DNA of 64,000 nucleotides from Hymenobacter fodinae (GCF_004745825.1 NZ_SRLA01000001.1:1635134-1699133), one strand, 5' to 3'. Counted from the stretch's first letter, positions 27,300-36,851 are shown. A program made the numbers and translations. Notes: generated by a model not told the origin, from the sequence alone.

Positions 27300-28859
27300 A
27301 TGCAACCAACAACTCAAGCGCCTGCCGCCCCGGTCGGATCAGTCCGGCGCGTGGTGCAGCGCAATATGTACCGCTGGCACCGCATCCTGGGCATCATCAC
27401 GGTGATACCCGTTATCTTCTGGACCCTGAGTGGCCTGACGCACCCGCTGATGAGCAACTGGTTCCGGCCGAAGATTGCGCGGGAGTTTCTGGTGCCCGTG
27501 CCCGCCCCGCGCCTCACGGTGCCTTTGCAGCAGGTGCTCCGCCAGAACAACGTGCCCAGTCTGCGCAACGTGCGGCTGGTGCGCTGGCAGGGGCAGCCCA
27601 CGTATCAGGTACTAATAGAAACGCCTACAGCCGTGCCACGCTACTTCAGCGCCACTACTGGCCTAGAGCTGCCCGCCACCGCCGACCGTCAATACGCCGA
27701 GCAGCTGGCCCGGTATTTCGCGCAAGACTCCACCGCGCGGGTGGCTTCGGCTACGCGCCTGACAGCTTTTGACGGGGAATACAAGTTCGTGAACCGTCTG
27801 CTGCCCGTCTGGAAAATAACCTTCGACCGGCCCGATGGGCTGACGGTGTACGTGGAAACGATGCCCGCCCGGATGGCCACGTTCAACAACCGCGCCCGCA
27901 GTGCCTTCATCAAGGTGTTTGACCTGCTGCACAACTGGTCGTTTCTGGAGCTGGTTGGCGGCAACACATTTCGGGTAGTGGTAATGCTGGGGCTGCTAAG
28001 CATCATTCTAGCTTCCACCCTGAGTGGCCTAGTGATATACGGGTTCATGTGGAAGCGCTTCCGCAAGCCGCGCAATGCTCAGGATACAGTGGGGTGGCTG
28101 CGCAAGTACCACCGGCAGGTAGGGTTGGCGGTGGCTTTCGTCACGCTCACCTTTGCCGGCAGCGGGGCTTATCACGTATACCTCAAGCTGCACCCCGACG
28201 ACCGGCTGCGTTACCAGCACGCCCCTGCCATACCGCTAGGCCAGTTGCAGGTCGATCTGACTGCGCTGCCGCTCCAGTGGAAAACCGTGCAAAACGTGGC
28301 TCTCGCTGAATTTGACGGGCAGGTGTACTACCAGGTTTTTCATCTGCCCATCGATGACAATACGGCTAACAAAACTGCACCCGGAGCCAGTACCGGGCAG
28401 CCTGTTGAAGCGGTGAAGCCCGAGGCAGTGGCCTACTACAGCGCCGCCACCGGTCAGCTGCTACCCGATGGGGCCACGCGGCACGCCCGCGCCTTAGCTA
28501 ACACGTTTTTTCAGGAAGGAGATGGCGCGGCGGCTTTGCCGTCAGTTGAAAAGACGGAGTTCATTGATCATTTCGAGGGCGAATACGGCTTCATCAACAA
28601 GCGCCTGCCCGTGGTGAAAGTGGCCTACAACACTCCCGGCAAAACTACCCTCTACGTGGAGCCGGCCACAAGCCGTCTCGCCGCCCGCGTCGAAAATGCC
28701 AACCGCTATGAGGGGCTGAGCTTTGCCTTCCTGCACAAGTTCCACTTCATCGGCACCGTAGCCGGGAAAGACATCCGCGACATCGTGACTATGCTCTCCG
28801 CGCTGGGCGTGCTGGCAGTGTCGTTGCTAGGCCTATGGCTGTTTGTGAAAGTGAAGTAG
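27300..28859 (+). CDS. PepSY-associated transmembrane protein
   Basis: The 519-residue inner-membrane protein opens with NMYRWHRILGIITVIPVIFWTLSGLTHPL, the first helix of PepSY_TM proteins. It has paired PepSY-like periplasmic modules (FDGEYKFVNRLLPVWKITFDRPDGLTVYVE and FEGEYGFINKRLPVVKVAYNTPGKTTLYVE) and further helices near 230, 275 and the C-terminus. Such proteins often accompany siderophore receptors and may reduce or release the ferric complex. The gene is the last in the cluster and ends at a strong terminator. Confidence 0.88.
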   Translation: MQPTTQAPAAPVGSVRRVVQRNMYRWHRILGIITVIPVIFWTLSGLTHPLMSNWFRPKIAREFLVPVPAPRLTVPLQQVLRQNNVPSLRNVRLVRWQGQPTYQVLIETPTAVPRYFSATTGLELPATADRQYAEQLARYFAQDSTARVASATRLTAFDGEYKFVNRLLPVWKITFDRPDGLTVYVETMPARMATFNNRARSAFIKVFDLLHNWSFLELVGGNTFRVVVMLGLLSIILASTLSGLVIYGFMWKRFRKPRNAQDTVGWLRKYHRQVGLAVAFVTLTFAGSGAYHVYLKLHPDDRLRYQHAPAIPLGQLQVDLTALPLQWKTVQNVALAEFDGQVYYQVFHLPIDDNTANKTAPGASTGQPVEAVKPEAVAYYSAATGQLLPDGATRHARALANTFFQEGDGAAALPSVEKTEFIDHFEGEYGFINKRLPVVKVAYNTPGKTTLYVEPATSRLAARVENANRYEGLSFAFLHKFHFIGTVAGKDIRDIVTMLSALGVLAVSLLGLWLFVKVK

Positions 28860-28888
28860 GAAGAGTGGGTGAGGTACCCACGAACACA

Positions 28889-28923
28889 AAAAGGCCGCTC
28901 TAACTAGCTTGGAGCGGCCTTTT
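28889..28923. terminator. Bidirectional intrinsic terminator
   Basis: A 12-bp stem (AAAAGGCCGCTC and complement) with an 11-base loop, between the convergent PepSY gene and the superoxide dismutase gene. Confidence 0.88.
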
Positions 28924-28943
28924 GTGTTGTAAGCGGGTGCAGC

Positions 28944-29693
28944 TTAACCTTTGCGGGCTTCGTCGAAACGACGGTTTACCTCGGCCCAGTTGATTACGTT
29001 CCAGAAGGCTTTCACGTAGTCGGGGCGCTTGTTTTGGTACTTGAGATAGTACGCGTGCTCCCACACATCGAGACCCAGCAGGGGCGTGCCGCGCTGAATG
29101 CCGGGCAGGTCCATCAGGGGGTTGTCCTGGTTGGGGGTAGAGGTGATGGCCAGTTTGCCCGCCTGCTTGTCGTGAATCAGCCAAGCCCAGCCAGAACCGA
29201 AGCGACCGGTGGCCGCTTTCGTGAATTCCTCCTGAAACTTCTCATAGCTCCCGAAGTCCTTGTTGATGGCCGCGGCTAGAGCGCCGGTGGGCTGCCCGCC
29301 GCCTTTGGGGGCCAGCAGTAGCCAGAAGAAGGAGTGGTTCCAGTGGCCGCCGGCATTATTGCGGATGGCATCGGGCTGCTTGCTAGCCGAGGCCAGCAGT
29401 TGGGCCAGGCTCAGCTTCTCCTCGGGCTTGCCCGCCACGGCTTCGTTCAGCTTAGAAACGTACGTTTTGTGGTGCGCATCATGATGGATTTCCATCGTTT
29501 TGGCATCAATGTGCGGCTCTAGAGCATTGAAAGCATAGGGAAGAGCGGGCAGCGAGAAGGGGCCGTCGGCCATGGGCATGGCGCGGGCTTCGCGCAGCAG
29601 CTTCTCTTCGTGGGCGGATGCCAGTAGGGCGGGGCTTACGAGGGCACCCACCATGGTCAGTAGGCCGTTTTTCAGGAAATCTCGCTTCAGCAT
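28944..29693 (-). CDS. Exported Fe/Mn superoxide dismutase
   Basis: The 249-residue protein has the standard iron/manganese SOD ligands: His in IHHDAHH, His in [10 protein letters not shown], and Asp and His in [11 protein letters not shown]. The dismutase body starts at [16 protein letters not shown] near residue 50. Ahead of it is a leader, [27 protein letters not shown], that resembles a Tat-type signal with only one Arg in the motif (KRDFLK). The enzyme should remove superoxide in the periplasm or on the envelope. The start at 29693 is chosen because the frame upstream lacks a leader-like start. Confidence 0.92.
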   Translation of the reverse strand: MLKRDFLKNGLLTMVGALVSPALLASAHEEKLLREARAMPMADGPFSLPALPYAFNALEPHIDAKTMEIHHDAHHKTYVSKLNEAVAGKPEEKLSLAQLLASASKQPDAIRNNAGGHWNHSFFWLLLAPKGGGQPTGALAAAINKDFGSYEKFQEEFTKAATGRFGSGWAWLIHDKQAGKLAITSTPNQDNPLMDLPGIQRGTPLLGLDVWEHAYYLKYQNKRPDYVKAFWNVINWAEVNRRFDEARKG

Positions 29694-29893
29694 GATCGTA
29701 TGGAAGGAATGGAAGGGAAGATAAAAGAAGACAGCGTGGCAACAAGAGTGCCAGTCGCAAGGTAAGGGTTGTACCCATACCAAGGGCCTACGGTTGCGCT
29801 TCTGCTGCTGTGAGACGAATAGTAAGCCGTTGGAGAGGAAGCGTAAAGTCTTGTTTTAGCTCCTCATACCAACTCGCTCACTTTCTCTCTCCC

Positions 29894-30610
29894 TTACGGA
29901 TTGGTGCTCCACATGCCGGCTTCTTTGATAAAGATGCGGCGGTTGAGCTTGAGCTGGGAGATGATGAACTCGGCCAGATCTTCGGGCTGCATCACCTTGT
30001 CGGGGTTACCGTCGGTGAGCTTATTGTTGATGGCTAGCTCGGTGGCTACGGTGCTGGGCGTGAGGGCCGAAACGCGGATGTTGTGCTTACGCACTTCCTG
30101 CATCAGCGACTCGGTGAGGCCTAGAATAGCAAATTTGGAGGCGCTGTAGGCGCTGGTGGTAGCGGCGCCACGCTGGCCCGCCGTAGAAGCAATGTTGATG
30201 ATGTCGCCGGTTTCGCGGGCAATCATCTGGGGTAGCACGGCGCGGGTGGCGTAATACGTGCCCAGCAGGTTTACCTGAATGATTTTCTCCCACTCGGCCG
30301 GGTCCATATCGACTAGTTTAGCAAAGGTGCCAATGCCCGCGTTGTTGATCAGGATATCCAGGTCGCCGAGCTCGGCTTGAGCCTTGCTTACGGCGGCTTC
30401 CACGGAGGCGCGGTCGGCAATATCAGCGGTTAGTACTACGGCTTTTACGCCCAAGCCTTCAATTTCTTGCGCTACTTCGCGCAGCTGACTTTCGGTGCGG
30501 GCCAGCAGGGCCACGTGCACGCCTTCCTGGGCCAGTGCCACCGCAATGGCACGTCCGATACCTTTTCCAGCTCCCGTTACCAACGCCGTTTTGCCAGTGA
30601 GTGAGTTCAT
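29894..30610 (-). CDS. Short-chain dehydrogenase, 3-oxoacyl-ACP reductase-like
   Basis: The 238-residue protein carries the SDR motifs TGAGKGIG (cofactor loop), NNAG, and the catalytic Ser ... YSASK pair (Tyr/Lys near residues 150-154). Length and sequence style are close to FabG. It is monocistronic and not near other fatty-acid-synthesis genes, so a side role in reduction of some other keto compound is equally possible. Start at 30610 ([15 protein letters not shown]) is the usual SDR start. Confidence 0.88.
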   Translation of the reverse strand: MNSLTGKTALVTGAGKGIGRAIAVALAQEGVHVALLARTESQLREVAQEIEGLGVKAVVLTADIADRASVEAAVSKAQAELGDLDILINNAGIGTFAKLVDMDPAEWEKIIQVNLLGTYYATRAVLPQMIARETGDIINIASTAGQRGAATTSAYSASKFAILGLTESLMQEVRKHNIRVSALTPSTVATELAINNKLTDGNPDKVMQPEDLAEFIISQLKLNRRIFIKEAGMWSTNP

Positions 30611-30830
30611 ATGATGAAGTATTATGCAAGTGATGTGGCTGTATAACTCCGCTAGGCCAGTTCGGTTATGAGGCGGTGGGCCAAGAGCAAGTAAAATGCT
30701 GCGCACTTGCCCCCTGATAAGCTGGCTGACAAGCGCCTAGGCCACCCTACGAAAATGCCCTAGCCCCGGTCTATTGGGGTTTAGCGCCGGCTACTTACCT
30801 TCAAGCTTCACATTCTACTTCATCCGGTTA

Positions 30831-32684
30831 ATGAAAAAATTAGCCCTAACCGGCCTGCTGGCCGGGGCACTCCTGGCAACGGCCTGCAACCAGCAAAAAT
30901 CGGCCAATGGTGGCGCGGCCGATGCCGAAACCAGCCTCGCCGACGTGAAAGACATCAATCAGCTGTTTGACATGTACTGGGAGGAAAACGCTAAGCTGTT
31001 TCCGCTCGACGCCACCACCCAGGGCGACAACCGTTACAACGACCAGCTGCCCAACGACGGCACCAAGGCGTTTCGGGAGCAGCTGCGGGCGTTCTACCAG
31101 AAGTACCTCGATGGTCTGCAGAAGTTCGACCCGGCTTCGCTCTCCCCGAATGACCGCATCAGCTACAACATCTTCCGGTACGACCTGCAAACCAAGCTGG
31201 AGGGCCTGAAGCTGAACACCTGGATGATGCCGTTCCAGCAGTTTTGGGGCCTGCCCATCACGCTAGGCCAGTACGGGTCGGGCGAGGGCGTACAGCCTTT
31301 CAAAACCACCAAAGACTACGAGAACTGGCTGGGCCGCGTGCACGGCTTCACGGTGTGGGCCGATACGGCTATCGGCAACTTCCGGCAGGGCATGAAGGCC
31401 GGCGTGGTGCTGCCCAAGGCGCTGGTGGTGAAGATGATTCCGCAGATGCGCGACCTGGAGGTAACCGACCCTACCAAGAGCCTGTTCTACGGCCCCATCA
31501 CGCGCATGCCCGCTGACATTTCCGCGGCCGATAAGCAGCGCCTCACCGAGGCTTACAAAAAGGCCATCATGGAGGAGCTGGTGCCCACCTATAAGAAGCT
31601 GGGCGACTTCCTCGAGAACGAGTATGCGCCCAAGGCCCGCGCTACTACCGGTATTTCGGGGGTGCCAGGCGGCGAAGAAATCTACCGCTACTACGTAAAG
31701 AGCTGGACCACCACCGATAAAACGCCGGAGGAAATCCACCAGACTGGCCTACGGGAAGTGGCGCGCATTCGGGGCGAAATGGAGAAGGTAAAGGCGCAGG
31801 TTGGCTACAAGGGCGACCTGAAATCCTTCTTCGAGAGCTTGAAAAAAGACCCCAAGCTCATGCCCTACAAAACGCCAGAAGAAGTGCTGAATGCGTTCCG
31901 GGCCATCCAGGCTAAAATCACGCCTAACCTGCCTAAAATGTTCGGGCGCACCCCCAAAACGCCGTTTGAAATCAGGCAGACGGAGGCGTTCCGAGCGGCT
32001 TCGGCTTCGGCCGAGTACAACCAAGGCTCCCCGGACGGCTCTAGGCCAGGTATCTTCTATATCCCGATTGTAGACGCCACCAAGTTCAACGTTACCTCGG
32101 GTATGGAGTCGTTGTTTCTGCACGAGGCCATTCCGGGCCACCACTACCAGACCTCGTTACAGCAGGAAAACACCGAGTTGCCCAAGTTTCGGCGGTTTGC
32201 GTGGTACGGGGCCATGGGCGAAGGCTGGGCCCTCTACACCGAAAGCCTGGGTAAGGAGCTAGGCCTCTACACCGACCCCTACCAGTACATGGGTGCCCTC
32301 GGCGACGAGATGCACCGCGCCGTGCGCCTGGTAGTTGATGTGGGCATGCACAGCAAAAACATGACCCGTGAGCAAGCCATCAAGTACATGCTCGACAACG
32401 AAGCCATCAGCGAGGAAGGGGCCACTGCCGAAATTGAGCGCTACATGGCTATTCCGGGGCAGGCGCTGTCGTATAAAATCGGAGCCCTAAAAATTCGGGA
32501 GCTGCGCGAGAAGTACGCCAAGCAGCTCGGCCCCCACAACGACAAGCTGCGCGAGAAGTACGCTGGCCAGAACCGCACCCACTTCAGCCTAGCCGCCTTC
32601 CACGACGAGCTGCTGAAAGATGGCGTAATGCCGCTGGCTGTGTTGGAAACCAAAATGGACAACTGGGCCGCTAACAACCGATAG
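30831..32684 (+). CDS. DUF885 family lipoprotein, metallopeptidase-like
   Basis: The 617-residue protein has a lipoprotein signal (MKKLALTGLLAGALLATAC). The DUF885 signature follows: HEAIPGHHYQ (a His-Glu-xxx-Gly-His zinc motif near residue 445) followed by GEGWALYTESLGKELGLY. This arrangement resembles zinc carboxypeptidases/oligopeptidases, and hydrolysis of peptides or esters in the periplasm is inferred. The start at 30831 is chosen for the lipobox. Confidence 0.88.
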   Translation: MKKLALTGLLAGALLATACNQQKSANGGAADAETSLADVKDINQLFDMYWEENAKLFPLDATTQGDNRYNDQLPNDGTKAFREQLRAFYQKYLDGLQKFDPASLSPNDRISYNIFRYDLQTKLEGLKLNTWMMPFQQFWGLPITLGQYGSGEGVQPFKTTKDYENWLGRVHGFTVWADTAIGNFRQGMKAGVVLPKALVVKMIPQMRDLEVTDPTKSLFYGPITRMPADISAADKQRLTEAYKKAIMEELVPTYKKLGDFLENEYAPKARATTGISGVPGGEEIYRYYVKSWTTTDKTPEEIHQTGLREVARIRGEMEKVKAQVGYKGDLKSFFESLKKDPKLMPYKTPEEVLNAFRAIQAKITPNLPKMFGRTPKTPFEIRQTEAFRAASASAEYNQGSPDGSRPGIFYIPIVDATKFNVTSGMESLFLHEAIPGHHYQTSLQQENTELPKFRRFAWYGAMGEGWALYTESLGKELGLYTDPYQYMGALGDEMHRAVRLVVDVGMHSKNMTREQAIKYMLDNEAISEEGATAEIERYMAIPGQALSYKIGALKIRELREKYAKQLGPHNDKLREKYAGQNRTHFSLAAFHDELLKDGVMPLAVLETKMDNWAANNR

Positions 32685-32702
32685 GTGTAACCCTAAGTCA
32701 CT

Positions 32703-32751
32703 AAAAAAAGCCTGAGTGCTGCGGACGACCCGTAGCGCTTAGGCTTTTTTT
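32703..32751. terminator. Bidirectional intrinsic terminator
   Basis: An AAAAAAAGCCT / AGGCTTTTTTT stem, extended by further pairs with a few mismatches, lies between the convergent DUF885 and DUF296 genes. Confidence 0.85.
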
Positions 32752-32766
32752 ATGTGCAAAACTGGC

Positions 32767-33282
32767 CTAGAGGCCTAACACGGTGGCGCCGTTGCGCTCA
32801 TCAACCAAGCGCTCTAGCCGTTGCGGATGGGTGGTAATGGTAAGCTCCATGGAGCCCGTGCCCACTTCCAGCGCCAGCAGGTGGCCGCCGTAGGCAGTAA
32901 AGTTTTTATCGGTGGCCACCCCGTGCAGGTGGAGGGCCGGCTTGCCGTCCTTCCAGGCAATGCTGCCGGTGAGGCTGGCCATTTCAGTATCGCTGAAAGA
33001 TTTGGGAGCGTACTCCTTGGTTTGGGCATTCCAGAACCCAAACGTGGGGTGCCTGAACCCTAGCCCCGTAAGGCTGGCACTCGGAATCTTCTCCCGGATG
33101 GCGAGTTGCTCCAACTCCTGCAACACATTATCTCCCTGGCGCAGCACCATCAGAAAGCCAGTAGCTGTACGAATGTATTTCGGAGAGGCAGAAGTAGTAG
33201 CTGACATAACCGGTTTTGATTGCGCGTGCAGTGGGCGAGAGCCAAGGCCGCCAAGGATAAGTAAGAACAGCAGTTTTTTCAT
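32767..33282 (-). CDS. Exported PPC/DUF296-domain protein
   Basis: The 171-residue protein has an N-terminal signal peptide (MKKLLFLLILGGLGSRPLHAQ). A PPC (DUF296) domain follows, starting at GFLMVLRQGDNVLQELEQLA and running to AYGGHLLALEVGTGSMELTI, with the HLHGVATD and GGHL His residues typical of the fold. Automated annotation calls this family DNA-binding because it occurs with AT-hooks in plants, but an export signal argues against that here. Its function is unknown. Confidence 0.82.
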   Translation of the reverse strand: MKKLLFLLILGGLGSRPLHAQSKPVMSATTSASPKYIRTATGFLMVLRQGDNVLQELEQLAIREKIPSASLTGLGFRHPTFGFWNAQTKEYAPKSFSDTEMASLTGSIAWKDGKPALHLHGVATDKNFTAYGGHLLALEVGTGSMELTITTHPQRLERLVDERNGATVLGL

Positions 33283-33359
33283 AGCGGAAACGGAACAGGT
33301 TCAGCTCAGCTATACGTCGGTCTTGCTCGTCTGCTCAGCAGAATTAAGTAAATAAGCAC

Positions 33360-33403
33360 AAAACCCATCCTGCCAAGCGCATGTGCCCAGCAGAATGGGT
33401 TTT
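33360..33403 (-). terminator. Terminator downstream of the aldo/keto reductase gene
   Basis: A 14-bp stem with one mismatch (AAAACCCATCCTGC with its complement) has flanking A/T runs. It lies past the stop of the minus-strand gene at 33453. Confidence 0.7.
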
Positions 33404-33452
33404 TATTGCTTCGAGCATACCGCTCTACAACTTCAACAGCAGAAGCGGCGCT

Positions 33453-34316
33453 CTACTTGCCCAACGACTCTAGTGCGTCCATGTCTTCCTGCGAAAGCGA
33501 AATAGAAGCGGCTTTCACGTTCTCCTCAAGGTGCTTCACTTTAGACGTGCCGGGGATGAGCAGGATGTTAGGCGAGCGGTGCAGCAGCCAGCTCAGGGCA
33601 ATCTGCTGCTTGCTGGCGTCGTACTTCTGCCCAATCTGCTCCAGCTTGTTCAGGGCCTGGGTGTTGCCGCCGCTGAGCGGGTACCACGGAATAAAGGCCA
33701 TATCGTTTTGCTCGCAGTACTCCAGCTCGGCTTCCCACTTGCGGTTATCCACGCTGTACATGTTCTGCACCGATACCACCTTCACGTACTCCTGCGCCTT
33801 CTGAATTTGCTCTACGGTTACTTCCGAAAGGCCAATGTGCTTCACCAGGCCATCTTTTTGTACCTGCTGCAAAAACTCCAGGGTCTTCTCAAATGGCACT
33901 TCGGGGTCTACGCGGTGGAGCTGGTAGAGGTCAATTTGGTCGAGCTTCAGGCGTTTCAGGCTGCCTTCCAGTGCTTCCCGCAGGTGGTCGGGGTGGGCGT
34001 TGATGGGCCACTGGTTGGGGCCTGTGCGCAGTAGGCCACCTTTAGTGGCAATAACCAGCCCAGCGCGGTAGGGATGAAGGGCCTCCGCAATCAGCTCCTC
34101 CGATACGTTGGGGCCGTAGCTGTCGGCAGTATCAATGAAATTGATGCCCAACTCCACGGCCCGCTTCAGCACCCGGATAGATTCGTCGTGGTCTTGGGGT
34201 GGGCCCCAAATGCCTTCGCCGGTAATGCGCATAGCGCCGTAGCCCATGCGGTTGACAGTCAGGTCGCCGCCCAGCGTGTAGGTGGGGGCAAATGAGATGT
34301 TGGTTTGATCAGCCAT
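33453..34316 (-). CDS. Aldo/keto reductase
   Basis: The 287-residue enzyme shows the AKR barrel motifs: GYGAMRITG at the N-terminus, FIDTADSYGPNVSEELIAEAL (catalytic Asp and Tyr), the catalytic Lys in VIATKGGL, and the NADPH-binding region IPGTSKVKHLEENV near residue 255. It reduces carbonyl compounds with NADPH; the substrate is unknown. It is monocistronic. Confidence 0.92.
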   Translation of the reverse strand: MADQTNISFAPTYTLGGDLTVNRMGYGAMRITGEGIWGPPQDHDESIRVLKRAVELGINFIDTADSYGPNVSEELIAEALHPYRAGLVIATKGGLLRTGPNQWPINAHPDHLREALEGSLKRLKLDQIDLYQLHRVDPEVPFEKTLEFLQQVQKDGLVKHIGLSEVTVEQIQKAQEYVKVVSVQNMYSVDNRKWEAELEYCEQNDMAFIPWYPLSGGNTQALNKLEQIGQKYDASKQQIALSWLLHRSPNILLIPGTSKVKHLEENVKAASISLSQEDMDALESLGK

Positions 34317-34512
34317 GAGAAATAGTTGGTGTTTGGAAGAATAGTGAGTGGCCTAGAAAGCTTCTGGGCTAGTACAGAAATAGGTAAACAGGTAAACCAG
34401 CAGAAAGTCACGCGCCTACTCGCAGGTTAGCAGCCAGAAGTGGCAGCTATGACGGTCAGCTAACTGCAACCGCAGCCGATGCGTAGGCAATACTTCCTCT
34501 ACGCGTAATAAC

Positions 34513-34938
34513 ATGATAAAGCTTACTAATCCGGCGCTGGCTTTTGTGCTAGGCCGACTACTGCTGGGTGTCAATTTTGCGGTGCATGGGCTGGTACGGC
34601 TGCCCAAGCTGGCTGGTTTCCGGGCGGGGCTGGTGAAACAGTTTGCGGCTTCTCCGCTGCCTGCGCCGCTGGTAGAGGCCTTTGCCACGGTGCTGCCGTT
34701 TATAGAGGCGGGCATTGGCGTGCTGTTGCTGCTAGGCCTGTTTACCCGCCCGGCCCTCACCGCCGCTATGCTGGTGCTAACGAGTCTGGTCTTCGGTAGT
34801 GCCTTGCTTGAGCAGTGGGATACCGTGGGCACGCAAATGGTGTACGGCCTCTTTGTGCTGGGGCTCATCTTGCTCTGCCAGCACAACCGTCTCTGCCTCG
34901 ACCAAGTAACGACTCCGGCCGCGCCGCTAGGCCAGTAG
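34513..34938 (+). CDS. DoxX family membrane protein
   Basis: The 141-residue protein has four hydrophobic helices and the DoxX features GRLLLGVNFAVHGLVRLPKL and LPFIEAGIGVLLLLGLFTRPALTAAML. DoxX-type proteins lie in the inner membrane and are linked loosely with quinone or thiol redox chemistry. The next gene starts 91 bases downstream on the same strand, so the two may form an operon. Confidence 0.85.
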   Translation: MIKLTNPALAFVLGRLLLGVNFAVHGLVRLPKLAGFRAGLVKQFAASPLPAPLVEAFATVLPFIEAGIGVLLLLGLFTRPALTAAMLVLTSLVFGSALLEQWDTVGTQMVYGLFVLGLILLCQHNRLCLDQVTTPAAPLGQ

Positions 34939-35029
34939 CGGCAGATTCTGCTGCCCGGCTTCGGCCATTGCAAGCCGCCTCCCGTTCAAGGAAAGACCAT
35001 TCTTCCATCGACTTCCTTCCATTATTATC

Positions 35030-35539
35030 ATGAGCAAACACCTCTGGCAAACCATCGGCTTGGGTGGCCTAGCGGGCTTCCGCAGCATGACGGCCCCCGC
35101 GCTACTGAGCAGCAACCTGCTGAAATATCATCCGCAAGCCCTGGCCGACTCGCCCCTGCGGTACCTGCAAAAACCCCTAGTGGCCCACGGCCTGAAAGTG
35201 CTGGCCCTCGGCGAAATGGGTGCCGACAAACTCCCCCAAATGCCCGATCGGATTGCCCCGCCCGTGCTGGCCGGGCGCATTGCCTCAGGTGCCCTGATTG
35301 GGGCCACCCTTTACAAAGTAAACCACGGCAGCTTACTGAATGGCGCACTGCTCGGTAGCTTAGCGGCAGTGGCTGGTAGCTACCTCAGCTTCTTTCTGCG
35401 CAAGCAAGCCACTCAAAGCTCAGGGCTGCCCGGCGGTATAGTAGGTGGCCTAGAAGACCTGTTGACCATAGGCTCGGGCCTAGCCCTCACCAAAGGCAGC
35501 CACGTGGCGCAGCCTCAGCCCCGGCGGTGGGCCCTGTAA
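35030..35539 (+). CDS. DUF4126 family membrane protein
   Basis: The 169-residue protein matches DUF4126. It has the opening GLGGLAGFRSMTAPALLS, then GEMGADKLPQMPDRIAPPVLAGRIASGALIGATLY, and further hydrophobic helices with Gly-rich spacing (LLGSLAAVAGSYLSFFLRK). The function of the family is unknown. It follows the DoxX gene on the same strand and ends at a terminator. Confidence 0.85.
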   Translation: MSKHLWQTIGLGGLAGFRSMTAPALLSSNLLKYHPQALADSPLRYLQKPLVAHGLKVLALGEMGADKLPQMPDRIAPPVLAGRIASGALIGATLYKVNHGSLLNGALLGSLAAVAGSYLSFFLRKQATQSSGLPGGIVGGLEDLLTIGSGLALTKGSHVAQPQPRRWAL

Positions 35540-35564
35540 GGCGCAAGCCGTAGTGGATAAGCAA

Positions 35565-35596
35565 AAAGCCCCGTAACAGTGATGTTACGGGGCTTT
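35565..35596. terminator. Bidirectional intrinsic terminator
   Basis: A perfect 14-bp stem (AAAGCCCCGTAACA and complement) with a GTGA loop, between convergent genes. Confidence 0.9.
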
Positions 35597-35612
35597 CTCG
35601 TAGTTGGTACGC

Positions 35613-35945
35613 CTACTGCTCGGGCTGGGCGCTACGGGCCGTGCCTTGTGCTTCTTGGTTACCCTTGGGCATGTTCACATTCGGAGAGCCAGGGTTGCTG
35701 GGCGAGCCTTCTAGGCCTGCCTGGGCCGAGGTTTGCTGGTCCTTCGCTGAGCCTTTGCCAATGGGCGTGTAGGCCTCATCACCTCCGCTAATGCTGTCGC
35801 GCTGGGTTTCGGTGGGGCGGGCAGGCATGGCAGTGGAGAAGTCTTGGCTGACTTGCGGGTCTTTGCCGGGAGTGTTTCTATAGTCGCAGGCGGTGAGAGA
35901 CGCAAAAAGTCCGGTAGCCAGCAAAAGAGAAAGGGCGCGTTTCAT
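35613..35945 (-). CDS. Small lipoprotein of unknown function
   Basis: The 110-residue product starts at 35945 with MKRALSLLLATGLFASLTAC, a lipoprotein signal. The rest is polar, rich in Gln, Pro, Ser and Gly, and looks disordered. No domain is recognised. The frame is open 40 codons further upstream, but that part does not look coding. Confidence 0.65.
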   Translation of the reverse strand: MKRALSLLLATGLFASLTACDYRNTPGKDPQVSQDFSTAMPARPTETQRDSISGGDEAYTPIGKGSAKDQQTSAQAGLEGSPSNPGSPNVNMPKGNQEAQGTARSAQPEQ

Positions 35946-36055
35946 ACGGAAAGAATAGGATGAGTTACAAGGGAGAGGAACGGAATATAGGTAAGACGGT
36001 ACTCGAGGGGTTTCAGTTACACGGATAACCTGCCGTTGCCGTTGTAGTATTGCGC

Positions 36056-36820
36056 ATGCATTCACCCGTACCGGCCGCGGCCCTCATGAACTGGAGCGGT
36101 GGCAAAGACTCCGCCCTGGCCCTCTACCACGCCCTGCGCAACCCGCAGTTGCACGTAAAAGCCTTGCTCACCAGCGTGAACACGCACTACCAACGGGTAT
36201 CAATGCACGGGGTACGGTTGGAGCTGCTGGAGGCCCAGGCCCAGCGCATTGGCCTGCCGCTCACCCAGCTCCGGCTCCCAGAAATGCCCGACATGGCCGA
36301 GTACGAAGCCCAGATGCGAGCTACGCTGGCTCCCTTACAAGAGCAGGGCATTACGCATTCGGTCTTCGGGGATATTTACTTGGAAGATTTGCGGCAGTAC
36401 CGCGAACAGCAACTGGCCCGCGTGGGAATGCAGGCCGTGTTCCCCCTCTGGCAGCGCCCCAATGCAGAGCTGCTGCGCGAATACTTGGCGCTAGGCTTCC
36501 GGGCCGTGGTGGTGTGCGTAAACGACCGGTACCTCGACCAAAGCTTCTGCGGCCGCCTACTCGACGAAGATTTCCTGCGCGACCTGCCCGCCGGCGTAGA
36601 CTCCTGCGGCGAAAACGGCGAGTACCACAGCTTCGTGTTCGACGCGCCCTATTTCAGTAGTCCCATTCCGTTTGAGCGCGGCGAGCTAGTGCGCCGCACG
36701 TACCAAGCACCAGCTACCAGGCAGAACTCCACCCCAACTAGCACATATGGCACTGAGGCTAGTACATCGGCTAGCCCATTTGCCGCTGGTTTCTGGTACA
36801 CCGATTTGCACCTGGCCTAG
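36056..36820 (+). CDS. Dph6-like ATP-pyrophosphatase (diphthine-ammonia ligase family)
   Basis: The 254-residue protein has the PP-loop ATP-binding motif MNWSGGKDSALALYHAL at residues about 11-27. It also has the family's later signature DSCGENGEYHSFVFDAPYF near residue 190. Eukaryotic and archaeal Dph6 amidates diphthine on EF2; bacteria lack diphthamide, so the bacterial substrate is unknown. The last 40 residues are Thr/Ser-rich and not conserved in appearance. Start at the ATG 36056 rather than the TTG two codons earlier. Confidence 0.85.
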   Translation: MHSPVPAAALMNWSGGKDSALALYHALRNPQLHVKALLTSVNTHYQRVSMHGVRLELLEAQAQRIGLPLTQLRLPEMPDMAEYEAQMRATLAPLQEQGITHSVFGDIYLEDLRQYREQQLARVGMQAVFPLWQRPNAELLREYLALGFRAVVVCVNDRYLDQSFCGRLLDEDFLRDLPAGVDSCGENGEYHSFVFDAPYFSSPIPFERGELVRRTYQAPATRQNSTPTSTYGTEASTSASPFAAGFWYTDLHLA

Positions 36821-36851
36821 CCGACCAGAATAGAGACTAAGTGTGGTGCCA

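Noticed and set aside
36056..36820. Diphthamide synthesis role for the Dph6-like enzyme
   Set aside because: Bacteria do not make diphthamide on EF-G, so only the ATP-pyrophosphatase family is claimed.
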